DNA of 40,697 nt from JBKEDC01 sp047971925 (GTDB lineage Bacteria > Bacteroidota > Bacteroidia > Bacteroidales > Prolixibacteraceae): NCBI GenBank assembly GCA_047971925.1, contig JBKEAC010000069.1, positions 1 to 40,697 on the forward strand, read 5' to 3'. Positions 8,659 to 16,675 of the stretch are shown here, in pieces (the stretch's first letter is position 1; each line of letters begins with the position of its first letter). Made by a program: the position numbers and the translations under genes. A model generated the notes under the pieces. It had not been told where the DNA came from and made no database searches. It saw only the letters and a list, made by a program, of their open reading frames with translations.

Positions 8659-9675
8659 ATGAGTACAAGACTCCTGATTTTAACTTTCTTCACATTCTTT
8701 ATTAGTAGTATCACTTTGAAAGCTCAAAAGCTTGAATACGACTTCACATTTCAAGGAATTGGCGACAATCGCGAATATAAACCTGAATATGGTTTTTCTC
8801 AAACTATTATCGGTGAGCGAACAAGCTTTGAACTCGGAACAACAATAGAAGATATTCATCAAATTAGAATTGGTCTTTCTCATTTCTATGAATTTGGGGC
8901 ACCCGCAAATTACAATAAACCACAAATTACAGCTTATTATCGTTTCAAAGAGAAAAATACACAATTCTATTTTGGAGCTTTTCCTCGAATACGCACAATT
9001 GATTTTCCACTTGCAATAATATCGGATACGATTCAATATTACAAACCAAACATCGAAGGCTTATTAGCAAGACACAATTGGTCTTGGGGACGAGAAGGAA
9101 ATACAGTCGAAGGGCATCAGATTGTCTTTATTGATTGGACTGGAAAACGATTAGCAAATAATCGAGAAAAATTCTTCGCTGCAACTTCGGGAAAAATCAA
9201 TTATAAAAATTTGTTCTTCGAAAACTTCATATCGCTATATCATCATGCTCTTTCCCAAGGTGGTGATATTAACGAGCACATTTCAGACAACTTTGGGTAT
9301 AACATCAATCTAGGTTATAATTTTAAATGTAATGAATTAAATTACTCTTATCTAAAGATTGGAGTTTTAGGCTCAGCACTCCGAGAAAGGAATGTTAATG
9401 AAGAATTTATTACTGGCACAAGTTTTTTTAATGAGATATTTATAACAAGAAAAAATATAGCTCTACGCAACACTATTATGCTAGGCAATGGTCAAAACTT
9501 TCTCACTGGTGATAAGTTTTATCAGCAAGATAATTACATGCGGAGCGATTTTACTTGGACCATGATTCGTGGGAAAAATATTCTTGTTTCTTTCACTCAA
9601 TCATTTCACTTCATCAATTGGAACAGCATGAGTAATCAACAAAAAATTACTTTATTTTATAATATTAACCGATAG
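8659..9675 (+). CDS. Predicted outer-membrane beta-barrel protein of unknown function
   Basis: 338 residues. I do not recognise the family. The N-terminus has a clear signal peptide (LLILTFFTFFISSITLKA, predicted cut before QKL). The rest alternates hydrophobic and polar residues and is rich in aromatics (for example AYYRFKEKNTQFYFGAF, NYSYLKIGVLG). It ends with a short strand, ITLFYNINR, as outer-membrane barrels often do. It starts 32 bases after sucB on the same strand and may be read through from it, but a link to the TCA cycle is not implied. Confidence 0.65.
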   Translation: MSTRLLILTFFTFFISSITLKAQKLEYDFTFQGIGDNREYKPEYGFSQTIIGERTSFELGTTIEDIHQIRIGLSHFYEFGAPANYNKPQITAYYRFKEKNTQFYFGAFPRIRTIDFPLAIISDTIQYYKPNIEGLLARHNWSWGREGNTVEGHQIVFIDWTGKRLANNREKFFAATSGKINYKNLFFENFISLYHHALSQGGDINEHISDNFGYNINLGYNFKCNELNYSYLKIGVLGSALRERNVNEEFITGTSFFNEIFITRKNIALRNTIMLGNGQNFLTGDKFYQQDNYMRSDFTWTMIRGKNILVSFTQSFHFINWNSMSNQQKITLFYNINR

Positions 9676-9833
9676 AAAGTTTGAATAAAAGGAATGGAGT
9701 TCAAAATAAATCCGCATCACTCTTTACAAGCAACTCATTTAAAATTAGAGTTTAATTGGTTGACAGCAGGATTTTCAATCTATAGATCCAGCTATTAATC
9801 AATGAATCTGTATTATTTTTATTGAAAATCAAT

Positions 9834-9841
9834 TATCTTTG
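9834..9841 (+). promoter_or_regulatory. -7 element of the mscL promoter
   Basis: TATCTTTG lies 34 bases before the mscL ATG in a 200-base intergenic stretch (9676-9875) that shows nothing else. A -33 TTG at the right spacing is not evident. Confidence 0.55.
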
Positions 9842-9875
9842 TCGCAGAATTTAATACAATTAAAGCACAATTATC

Positions 9876-10304
9876 ATGAACAAAACAATTAAGGAATTCA
9901 AAGATTTTATTCTTCGTGGCAACGTAGTGGACTTAGCTATTGCTGTAGTTATTGGAGGAGCATTTGGTAAAATTGTCACCTCTTTAGTGAACGATATTAT
10001 TATGCCCCCAATTGGAGTATTAATGGGCGGAGTTAATTTTACTGAGCTAAAATTAATTCTTAAAGAAGCAAGTGTTGATGCAGCAGGAACTGCAATCCCA
10101 GCAGTAACTATAAATTACGGTGTATTTACTCAAACTGTCATGGATTTTCTAATCATTGCTATGGTTATTTTTCTAGTAATTAAAACCATCAATTCAATGA
10201 AGAAAAAACAAGAAGCCGCTCCAGCTACACCTCCAGCTCCATCGAAAGAAGAAGTATTGCTAACAGAAATTAGAGATCTATTGAAGGCAAGCAAAAACAA
10301 TTAG
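9876..10304 (+). CDS. mscL: Large-conductance mechanosensitive channel
   Basis: 142 residues, typical MscL length. It forms a homopentameric inner-membrane pore that opens under membrane tension to release solutes on hypo-osmotic shock. The N-terminal amphipathic helix (FKDFILRGNVVDLAIAVVIG) leads into TM1 with its glycine/alanine-rich pore lining. TM2 (FLIIAMVIFLVIKTIN) is followed by a charged cytoplasmic helix (EVLLTEIRDLLK) after a Pro/Ala linker. It is a single gene with its own promoter motif and a strong terminator after it. Confidence 0.97.
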   Translation: MNKTIKEFKDFILRGNVVDLAIAVVIGGAFGKIVTSLVNDIIMPPIGVLMGGVNFTELKLILKEASVDAAGTAIPAVTINYGVFTQTVMDFLIIAMVIFLVIKTINSMKKKQEAAPATPPAPSKEEVLLTEIRDLLKASKNN

Positions 10305-10358
10305 TCTTTCAATCACAATATCCTGAGTTTAGGATAACGTATTTGCGAGGCTAACCAC

Positions 10359-10398
10359 TTAATCCCCTAAAAAAATGCTTTTTAGGGGATTAATTTTT
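10359..10398 (+). terminator. Rho-independent terminator after mscL
   Basis: A perfect 15-bp stem, TTAATCCCCTAAAAA (10359-10373) with TTTTTAGGGGATTAA (10379-10393), 5-base loop, followed by TTTTT. It lies 55 bases after the mscL stop. Confidence 0.9.
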
Positions 10399-10482
10399 CG
10401 TTTATCAACGAAACTTAGCTGAGAATTTACGGAATAAATATCAACTTCAGGAAAAGTTAATATACTCTAGGTATTATTTTTT

Positions 10483-10901
10483 GGCTCTATGTTGAATTTA
10501 GTGGGTAGTGAATTGTCAAATTATGCTTGCTTGACTAATTCTGCAAGGCAATCCAACAATGAACAAATGGGCGTTCGGTTGAAAGACGCCTTGCATGTGG
10601 ATTCAATTAATTGATAAAAAGCTCCCGCAACCGTGTGCGAGCTTCGATTAAATGACAAAACGCTCCCGCAACTGTGCACCAAGCTTCAATTAAATGAAAG
10701 AACGCTCCCGCAGCCGTGTGGCGAGCTTCGATTAAATGACAGAACGCTCCCGCAGTCGTGTGGCGAGCTTCGATTAAATGATTAAAAACTGTTGCAAGCG
10801 CGTTGCAAGTGTATTGCAAGCATGTTTCAATTACATCCTCCTCTAAGTTAAAAACAACTAAAGAGTCAAATTATTCTGCCCACTATATTCAAAATAGAAC
10901 C
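10483..10901. mobile_element. MITE (non-autonomous ISL3-type element), 419 bp
   Basis: The left end begins GGCTCTATGTTGAATTTAG and the right end, read on the other strand, GGTTCTATTTTGAATATAG. The terminal repeats match at 22 of 26 positions. An exact 8-bp duplication flanks them. Inside are a 7-bp inverted pair GCAAGGC (10543-10549)/GCCTTGC (10588-10594), four 42-bp tandem units (10621-10787) and a direct 10-mer GTCAAATTAT near both ends (10515 and 10865). There is no transposase gene. The same terminal sequence begins the decayed IS at 40437, so that family is the likely source of the transposase. The insertion sits between mscL and the rpsF promoter without breaking either. Confidence 0.85.
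10621..10787. repeat. 42-bp tandem repeat, family B, four units inside the MITE
   Basis: Units start at 10621, 10662, 10704 and 10746, all beginning GCTCCCGCA and ending near TTCGATTAAATGA. The minus strand reads as an open frame (10607-10819) with a 14-residue repeat HLIEARHTTAGAFC, an automatic result of a 42-base period without stops. There is no promoter or start context, so I do not call a gene. Confidence 0.85.
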
Positions 10902-10960
10902 TATTTTTTCTCGGAAAAATATAATTTCTTGGAAAAAAAGCACACTTTCTACTGCAAGTA

Positions 10961-10991
10961 TTTGAAATCAAATAAATAATTTCTACTTTTG
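10961..10991 (+). promoter_or_regulatory. Promoter of rpsF-rpsR-rplI
   Basis: TTTG at 10961-10964, a spacer of exactly 19 and TACTTTTG at 10984-10991, followed by C. This is the best match to the Bacteroidota consensus in the window. It lies 50 bases beyond the end of the MITE. Confidence 0.9.
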
Positions 10992-10994
10992 CAG

Positions 10995-11010
10995 TCCCGA
11001 AGTCTCGGGA
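10995..11010 (+). promoter_or_regulatory. Hairpin at the 5' end of the rpsF leader
   Basis: A perfect 6-bp stem TCCCGA-AGTC-TCGGGA starts about where transcription should begin and is followed by an AT-rich leader up to the ATG at 11045. It may stabilise the mRNA or take part in feedback by ribosomal proteins. S6:S18 is known to bind a leader RNA with a CCG motif in other phyla, but here CCG is in the stem, so that identity is doubtful. Confidence 0.45.
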
Positions 11011-11044
11011 ATTAAATATTTAATAATTAATAAAACAGAGTTTT

Positions 11045-11395
11045 ATGAAAAACCAGTATGAAACCGTTTTCATTGCAACTCCCGTTTTATCTGATGTTCA
11101 GATAAAGGAAGCGGTAACTAAATTCAGAGACCTGATCACTGGAAATGGTGGTGAGATTGTCAATGAAGAGGACTGGGGGCTACGTAAACTAGCTTACCCA
11201 ATCCAAAAGAAAAGCACTGGGTTCTATCATTTGTTCGAATTCGCGGCAGAGCCTGAATTTGTAGCACAATTGGAACTTCAGTATCGTCGTGACGAGCGTA
11301 TTATTCGTTTCTTGACATTCAAGCAAGATAAACACGCTGCAGCTTATAGCGAAAAAAGAAGAAATAAGTTGAACGCTAAAAAAGAGGAGAAATAG
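11045..11395 (+). CDS. rpsF: 30S ribosomal protein S6
   Basis: 116 residues. S6 binds the central domain of 16S rRNA as a heterodimer with S18. Conserved features are the N-terminal YETVFI strand, the EDWGLRKLAYPIQKK block and the YRRDERIIRFLT strand. A Lys/Glu-rich C-terminal tail follows (ekrrnklnakkeek), as is common in S6. It is first in a three-gene ribosomal operon and ends 2 bases before rpsR. Confidence 0.98.
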   Translation: MKNQYETVFIATPVLSDVQIKEAVTKFRDLITGNGGEIVNEEDWGLRKLAYPIQKKSTGFYHLFEFAAEPEFVAQLELQYRRDERIIRFLTFKQDKHAAAYSEKRRNKLNAKKEEK

Positions 11396-11397
11396 TC

Positions 11398-11667
11398 ATG
11401 GCTAACAATCAAGGAGAAATCAGATATTTAACTCCAGCGACAGTTGAGGTACAAAAGAAAAAGTATTGCCGTTTTAAAAAGAACAAAATCAAGTATGTGG
11501 ATTACAAAGATCCAGAATTCTTGAAAAAATTCTTAAATGAGCAAGGTCGTATTCTTCCTCGTCGTATCACCGGTACATCGTTGAAATATCAACGTAAAAT
11601 AGCTAGAGCAGTAAAAAGAGCACGTCATTTGGCATTGCTACCATATCTTACTGATTTGTTGAAATAA
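11398..11667 (+). CDS. rpsR: 30S ribosomal protein S18
   Basis: 89 residues. S18 joins the 30S platform as the S6:S18 dimer. The typical core is present: KKYCRFKKNKIKYVDYKD, then ILPRRITGTSLKYQRKIARA and the basic helix KRARHLALLPYL. The single Cys in KKYCRF is the common S18 position, without the full zinc site. The order S6-S18-L9 is widely conserved. Confidence 0.98.
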   Translation: MANNQGEIRYLTPATVEVQKKKYCRFKKNKIKYVDYKDPEFLKKFLNEQGRILPRRITGTSLKYQRKIARAVKRARHLALLPYLTDLLK

Positions 11668-11682
11668 TAAAACTGAGGAACC

Positions 11683-12129
11683 ATGGAAGTAATACTTATA
11701 GAAGACATTCAAGGATTGGGTCACAAAGACGATATCGTTAGTGTGAAGGCTGGTTACGGACGTAACTACCTTATCCCACAAAAAATGGCTATCGTAGCCA
11801 CAGATTCAGCAAAAAAGATTTTAGCCGAAAATATCAAACAAAGAGCTCACAAAGAAGCTAAGTTGATTGAATCTGCTAGAACTTTAGCAGCTAAATTTGA
11901 AGGAATAACAGTTACAATTGGAACTAAAACAAGCGAAAGTGGAAAAATCTTTGGCTCTGTTAATACGATCCAATTGGCTGATGCAATCAACGCTAAAGGA
12001 TTTGAACTTGACCGTAAGCAAATTCGCTTACCTAAAGAATCAATCAAAGAAGTTGGTTCATACACTGCGCAAATTAAATTGCACAGAGAAGTTATCATTG
12101 ACTTTAACTTCGAAGTTGTATCTGAATAA
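11683..12129 (+). CDS. rplI: 50S ribosomal protein L9
   Basis: 148 residues. L9 binds 23S rRNA near the L1 stalk with its N-terminal domain and reaches towards a neighbouring ribosome through a long helix. The signature GLGHKDDIVSVKAGYGRNYLIP is near residues 12-33. The connecting helix is Lys/Ala/Glu-rich (AENIKQRAHKEAKLIESARTLAAK). The C-terminal domain contains GKIFGSVNTIQLADAI. It is last in the operon, with a terminator 50 bases on. Confidence 0.98.
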   Translation: MEVILIEDIQGLGHKDDIVSVKAGYGRNYLIPQKMAIVATDSAKKILAENIKQRAHKEAKLIESARTLAAKFEGITVTIGTKTSESGKIFGSVNTIQLADAINAKGFELDRKQIRLPKESIKEVGSYTAQIKLHREVIIDFNFEVVSE

Positions 12130-12178
12130 TAATTTTTCAAACACATAACAGATAACAACGTTTTTCAAACAAACATAT

Positions 12179-12216
12179 AAAACCGTCAGTCTTCACACGC
12201 TGACGGTTTTCTTTTT
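12179..12216 (+). terminator. Rho-independent terminator of the rpsF-rplI operon
   Basis: Stem AAAACCGTCAG (12179-12189) with CTGACGGTTTT (12200-12210), 10-base loop, followed by CTTTTTT. A perfect 11-bp stem ends the ribosomal operon. Confidence 0.93.
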
Positions 12217-12231
12217 TCGCATAAAATTCAT

Positions 12232-12239
12232 TACTTTTG
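12232..12239 (+). promoter_or_regulatory. -7 element before the T9SS cargo gene
   Basis: TACTTTTG followed by C, 23 bases before the ATG at 12263 and right after the ribosomal terminator. No clean -33 TTG at spacing 19. Confidence 0.6.
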
Positions 12240-12262
12240 CACCACAACATTACACAAGTGCT

Positions 12263-13531
12263 ATGCGCAAAATTTTATCTACAATTATTGCCCTTCTTTC
12301 GATTTGCCCAACTCAGGCACAAATTAGTTCACAGAAAAAAAGTGGCATTGCAGAAACTCAATATTCTTCGTCAAATCAAGATGACATATTCATCTTTTCT
12401 TCATCGAAGAATGAAAACAATGGAGAGCTAACAGCCACAATGAGCACAGGAGAACTTGCTAGCTTTAATTGGCTGAAATTTAATGAGACGAACCTAACTT
12501 TCGAAACTCATTTGTCTGAAGCCAACGCGATCAACTCTACCCTATCGAACTTAAGCAATGGTCTATATCGTGTAGAAATTACTGGTACAACTAGCATGGA
12601 AATTTATAAGGCTTGGGTCATAAATAATTGGTATGAAGTTTCTGCTAATATTGAGGAATGCAATTGTGATTTCACCAAACTTCAAGGAGACTTCAATGCT
12701 CCAAAACTTAGCTATACCGACCCAAGTAATGGAAGCGAATTAATCATTTCACCCACAATATCCGTAACATGGGAGACTGATGGCAATACCATAAGTCGCA
12801 ACCTAAATCCTGAAATCTATAACCCTCCTGCTGAGAATACCAATTACACGCTCACTATTTCTGACAATTATGATTGCTCGTCGTCTGCCACTGTGCAATA
12901 TATTAGCATTGTTCCCAAAGCTAATTTTTCTGTTAGCTCAATGAAAGGTGAGGCTCCATTGTCTGTTACATTTAGCAACTCATCTATAAATGCAGATCAG
13001 TATGAGTGGTCATTTTATCGTAGTACGGAAGAGTTAAAAGAGGAGTTTACAAAATACGGTGAAATATCCGATAGTATACAAAGCACCTCAGCAAGTCAAT
13101 CTCCCCAATACACCTTCGATGCTTCAGGAAGCTACATGGTAAAACTTCTTGCCATTAAAAATTCAACTGAAACCACCTGTACTGATGAATTGAGATTAGA
13201 AAATTATATTGTTGCTGACACATCTTATATTGATGCCCCTAATTTTTTCACACCCAATGGTGATGGAAATAATGATAACTTCCTAATCAAATTCTCCTCT
13301 ATGAGAAGTGTTGAAATTAGTATATTTAACCGTTGGGGTAAATTGATTTTTCAAAAGAGCAATAACAATGTTGGCCAATTTGATGACTATGGTACTCAAT
13401 TTGCATGGGATGGAAAAATTGGGAACTCCATAGCTAGCCCAGGTGTATATTATTACGTTGTTGAAGGCATTGGTCGAGATGATAAAAAGCATGCTGAGCA
13501 AGGATTCTTTCATCTATTTCGCGAAAAATAA
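12263..13531 (+). CDS. Secreted protein with PKD domain and T9SS type B C-terminal sorting domain
   Basis: 422 residues. The signal peptide is followed by a predicted cut TQA-QISS. The central part is Ser/Thr/Asn-rich with Ig-like strands. A PKD-like domain (ANFSVSSMKGEAPLSVTFSN...YEWSFY) sits at about residues 217-330. The end is the gliding-motility-associated/T9SS type B sorting domain: FFTPNGDGNNDNFLI, VEISIFNRWGKLIFQ, FAWDGKIGNSIASPGVYYYVV. Such C-termini direct cargo through the type IX system to the cell surface or medium. The porT-like gene of that system lies 2 kb away. The passenger shows no enzymatic motif, so an adhesin or surface structural role is an inference. Confidence 0.9.
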   Translation: MRKILSTIIALLSICPTQAQISSQKKSGIAETQYSSSNQDDIFIFSSSKNENNGELTATMSTGELASFNWLKFNETNLTFETHLSEANAINSTLSNLSNGLYRVEITGTTSMEIYKAWVINNWYEVSANIEECNCDFTKLQGDFNAPKLSYTDPSNGSELIISPTISVTWETDGNTISRNLNPEIYNPPAENTNYTLTISDNYDCSSSATVQYISIVPKANFSVSSMKGEAPLSVTFSNSSINADQYEWSFYRSTEELKEEFTKYGEISDSIQSTSASQSPQYTFDASGSYMVKLLAIKNSTETTCTDELRLENYIVADTSYIDAPNFFTPNGDGNNDNFLIKFSSMRSVEISIFNRWGKLIFQKSNNNVGQFDDYGTQFAWDGKIGNSIASPGVYYYVVEGIGRDDKKHAEQGFFHLFREK

Positions 13532-13554
13532 TAACCAAGTTCTATACTATTTAT

Positions 13555-15108
13555 CTAATTCAACATTAATGCAATTGCTTCTGCGCAACGTTCGCCATCA
13601 ACAGCCGATGATACAATACCACCAGCATAACCTGCTCCTTCGCCACATGGATACAAGCCTGCAATTTGCACGTGTTGTAAAGTCAACTCATTTCTAGGAA
13701 TACGCAAAGGCGAAGAAGTTCTACTTTCTACCGCTGCCACAATACCTTCAGAAGTATTAAATCCTTTAGATTTTTTATCTATCTGCACAATGCCTTGTCG
13801 CAATCTACTACCTATGGCACTTGGCAACTGAGCATGCAATGCACTAGATACTAATCCGGGTCGATATGATGATTGAGGAAGTGATATAGATGCCTTTCCT
13901 TCAACGAAATCGGAAATGCGTTGTGCTGGTGCATTCTGTGTACCACCATTCAGCTCAAAGCTAAGCTTTTCTAATTCTCTTTGAAATTCTAATCCAGCAA
14001 ACGCTCCATATTTGGCAAAATTTGATAAATCTTCTGGTTGAATTTCAACTACAAATCCTGAATTTGCAAAAGGTGAGTTACGTAAGGATGGCGACATACC
14101 ATTCACAACCATCTCGCCTGGAGCAGTTGATGCTGGAACAATAAATCCACCAGGACACATACAAAACGAATATACTCCTCGTCCATCAACTTGCTCAACA
14201 AACGAATAAGTGGCTGCTGGCAAATATTCACCTCGTTCTTCTCTTTTGTATTGAATGCTATCTATGAGTGCTTGTGGATGCTCAATACGAACACCCATAG
14301 CAAATGACTTAGCTTCAAGCAGTATTTCATTTTTTCGCAACATATCATAAACGTCGCGTGCCGAATGCCCTGTTGCCAAGATTATAGCCTTCGCCTCTAT
14401 TCTCGTCCCATCTTGCAAAACAACTCCGCCACAGACCTTATTTCTAACTATTAAATCGACAACTCGTGAGTTAAACATGACAGTTCCTCCCGATTGCTTT
14501 ATCTGCTCTCGAATGTTTTCAATCACTCGTGGCAACTTATCGGTTCCCACATGTGGATGTGCATCGACTAAAATATCGGGATTAGCACCAAATTGCACTA
14601 AAACATCAAGAATCTTTTGTGAATTACCTCTTTTCTTCGACCTCGTATATAGTTTTCCATCAGAGTAAGTCCCTGCTCCCCCCTCGCCAAAACCATAATT
14701 AGAATCAGGATTAACCAAATGTTGACGATAAATCTGAGCTACATCTTTTTTACGTTCGCGCACATCTTTACCACGCTCAAGCACTATGGGGCAAAACCCC
14801 AATTCAATCAAACGCAAAGCCGCAAATAATCCAGCGGGTCCACTACCTACTACGATAACTTCAGTTGCTGAACTTACATTGGGATAATTAATTGAAACTC
14901 GTTCATTTTTAGGTTCTTCTCCTACATAGACACGAACGCTCAAGTTTATTTTGATATTTCGTTGTCGAGCATCAATAGAGCGACGACGTTCTGCTATATG
15001 CACAATATCTGCTACTTCAACGCCTATTTTTTTAGCCAAAATTGACTTGTAGTGCATTTCACTTGAAGCTTCCAGAGGACTAAGTGAAAGGTTTATATCT
15101 GTCACCAT
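13555..15108 (-). CDS. NAD(P)/FAD-dependent oxidoreductase, COG2509-like
   Basis: 517 residues. After an N-terminal domain of about 95 residues comes the FAD-binding Rossmann motif EVIVVGSGPAGLFAALRLIE with the acidic end of strand 2 (LERG). Next is FGEGGAGTYSDGKLYTR, a hallmark of this uncharacterised flavoprotein group. A second nucleotide-binding stretch, AIILATGHSARDVYDML, follows. The C-terminal block YPCGEGAGYAGGIVSSAVDG closes the FAD site. It is widespread in Bacteria; the substrate is unknown. It is last in the minus-strand run, 8 bases after porT, and convergent with the T9SS cargo gene (23-base gap). Confidence 0.85.
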   Translation of the reverse strand: MVTDINLSLSPLEASSEMHYKSILAKKIGVEVADIVHIAERRRSIDARQRNIKINLSVRVYVGEEPKNERVSINYPNVSSATEVIVVGSGPAGLFAALRLIELGFCPIVLERGKDVRERKKDVAQIYRQHLVNPDSNYGFGEGGAGTYSDGKLYTRSKKRGNSQKILDVLVQFGANPDILVDAHPHVGTDKLPRVIENIREQIKQSGGTVMFNSRVVDLIVRNKVCGGVVLQDGTRIEAKAIILATGHSARDVYDMLRKNEILLEAKSFAMGVRIEHPQALIDSIQYKREERGEYLPAATYSFVEQVDGRGVYSFCMCPGGFIVPASTAPGEMVVNGMSPSLRNSPFANSGFVVEIQPEDLSNFAKYGAFAGLEFQRELEKLSFELNGGTQNAPAQRISDFVEGKASISLPQSSYRPGLVSSALHAQLPSAIGSRLRQGIVQIDKKSKGFNTSEGIVAAVESRTSSPLRIPRNELTLQHVQIAGLYPCGEGAGYAGGIVSSAVDGERCAEAIALMLN

Positions 15109-15116
15109 AATAATAA

Positions 15117-15896
15117 CTATTCGAAATGAAAACTCAATGTAAAAATATTCGATGCAACCATTTCAATAGATTGCGCATAATATGCTCGCTGATCGGGCGA
15201 TGGATCTGCGATTAAGTTGTGCATGCCTATGCTAAATTTTAATTCTGTAGAAAATTTAAAGAAAGGCAAGTAACTATCCAATCCCACTCCTAATTCTACA
15301 TAAAGACTACCCCCATGAAGATTTATCAAATCCTCCTCACCTGTCCGCGAAACATCTTGGCGATATGCCAACCCACCAATCAAATAAGGTGCTTGATTGT
15401 TCAACCTATTTGATTTATACTTTATCATCAACGGAAACTCTAAATAAGTGGAATTAAGCGATATAAATTTCTGATCTTCCGACCCCGTATAAATATTATA
15501 TATAGGTAAATATTCTCCATCATATGTATAAACCAACTGCCTTTCTCCAAAAGATAAACCTGGAAGAAAACGCAAATTAAAATACTTACCCAAACGATAA
15601 TCGGTAACAATTGCCACCGTAAATCCCGACTTTATACTCAACAAATCAGCTCGAAGCTTATTTGATGAAACTATTTGCTCTAAATCGCCTGCAAAAATTG
15701 GGTTATACACAAAATCTGGATTATCACCCATTGTATCATAGAAATGTAAGCGATAATCTACGGTGTTAATCCCCAAGGAGAATCCCCAATGAAATTTTTT
15801 ATTCTCATAGGTTGATAAATTCAACACATGCTTCCGCTGAGCATTGGCAAATGCCCCTATCAAACAACACAAGCACAAGAGGACTATTTTTTTCAA
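15117..15896 (-). CDS. porT: PorT-like outer-membrane protein of the type IX secretion system
   Basis: 259 residues with a signal peptide (LLCLCCLIGAFANA, cut before QRK). It is followed by an outer-membrane beta-barrel of about eight strands (HWGFSLGINTVDYRL, TVAIVTDYRLGKYFNLRFLPGLSFGERQLVY, YLEFPLMIKYKS). It ends with the barrel-type terminal Phe-containing strand NIFTLSFHFE. Sequence character and position directly after ubiE/menG fit PorT, a barrel needed for T9SS secretion and, in some species, gliding. I am sure of the PorT-like family and fairly sure of orthology from context. Confidence 0.85.
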   Translation of the reverse strand: MKKIVLLCLCCLIGAFANAQRKHVLNLSTYENKKFHWGFSLGINTVDYRLHFYDTMGDNPDFVYNPIFAGDLEQIVSSNKLRADLLSIKSGFTVAIVTDYRLGKYFNLRFLPGLSFGERQLVYTYDGEYLPIYNIYTGSEDQKFISLNSTYLEFPLMIKYKSNRLNNQAPYLIGGLAYRQDVSRTGEEDLINLHGGSLYVELGVGLDSYLPFFKFSTELKFSIGMHNLIADPSPDQRAYYAQSIEMVASNIFTLSFHFE

Positions 15897-15953
15897 CTTC
15901 TAATAATTTAATTCTATCTTACTGGCCAATTAGATTCCAAAGATAGCGTAATA

Positions 15954-16673
15954 TTACTTCTTCCCAATATAAATTGTTGCAATTCCGAATGATAATCTGC
16001 ATTGTTTAACGTCTTGAAAACCTACACGTGTCAAAATTTGCAAGAACTCTTTATCTTCGGGGAAAGAAACTACCGATTTAGGCAAATAGGTGTAGGCCAA
16101 TGCATCTTTAGAAATCATTTTACCAAAGAAAGGCAGAATTCTGAAAAAATAAAAGAAGTAAAGCTGCTTAAATGGGAAATACTTAGGCTTTGAAAATTCA
16201 AGAATTACGGCAACTCCTTCTTTTTTCAACACCCGTAAGAATTCCGATAAACCAATTTCTAAATGTTCAAAATTACGTACACCAAACCCACACGTAATGG
16301 CATCAAAACTATCCGATTCAAAAGGCATAAGCTCAGAATCGCCTTTCTGAAATGAAATCACATCTTGAAGACCTAAATTCGACACTTTTTCTTCGCCTAT
16401 CTTTAACATTTGCTCCGACAAATCAAATCCCACAATTCTTTGTGGCTTAATCTTTGTTGCCGCAATTGCAAAGTCACCAGTGCCACTTGCCACATCAAGA
16501 ATAGTGTTAGGACTTGAACTCTTTAAAAAACTTATCGCTTTTCTTCTCCATAATTTATCAATACCTAGACTCAGTGAATGATTTAAAAAATCGTACTTAG
16601 GTGCAATGTTATCAAACATTTCTTCCACTTGCGCCTTCTTATTCTTAGCTGAACTTTGATCAGGTGATACCAT
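15954..16673 (-). CDS. ubiE: Demethylmenaquinone methyltransferase
   Basis: 239 residues, class I SAM-dependent methyltransferase. The UbiE/MenG signature is at the start (VEEMFDNIAPKYDFLNHSLSLGIDKLWRR). SAM motif I is ILDVASGTGDFAIAA and the family block is AITCGFGVRNFEH, with EFSKPK after it. In Bacteroidota the quinone is menaquinone, so the last methylation of menaquinone is the expected role (menG function). This suits the nrfHA nitrite reductase, which draws electrons from menaquinol. It starts 2 bases after the stop of the upstream gene, which suggests translational coupling. Confidence 0.95.
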   Translation of the reverse strand: MVSPDQSSAKNKKAQVEEMFDNIAPKYDFLNHSLSLGIDKLWRRKAISFLKSSSPNTILDVASGTGDFAIAATKIKPQRIVGFDLSEQMLKIGEEKVSNLGLQDVISFQKGDSELMPFESDSFDAITCGFGVRNFEHLEIGLSEFLRVLKKEGVAVILEFSKPKYFPFKQLYFFYFFRILPFFGKMISKDALAYTYLPKSVVSFPEDKEFLQILTRVGFQDVKQCRLSFGIATIYIGKK

Positions 16674-16675
16674 TC

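Larger units (their letters stand above)
10475..10909. repeat. 8-bp target-site duplication flanking a MITE
   Basis: TATTTTTT at 10475-10482 is repeated exactly at 10902-10909, immediately outside the two ends of the element. Exact abutment to both inverted repeats makes chance unlikely despite the T-rich sequence. Eight bases is the duplication length known for ISL3-family elements. Confidence 0.85.

Noticed and set aside
8680..9036. Minus-strand 118-codon ORF inside the outer-membrane protein gene
   Set aside because: Shadow of the plus-strand gene, which has a signal peptide and coherent barrel pattern; the minus frame has Cys-rich, incoherent composition.
10607..10819. Minus-strand ORF with HLIEARHTTAGAFC repeats
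   Set aside because: It lies wholly inside the MITE, follows from the 42-bp period, and has no start context or known fold.
10995..11010. Known S6:S18 leader motif
   Set aside because: The CCG is paired in the stem rather than displayed in a bulge, so I report only a hairpin of unknown role.
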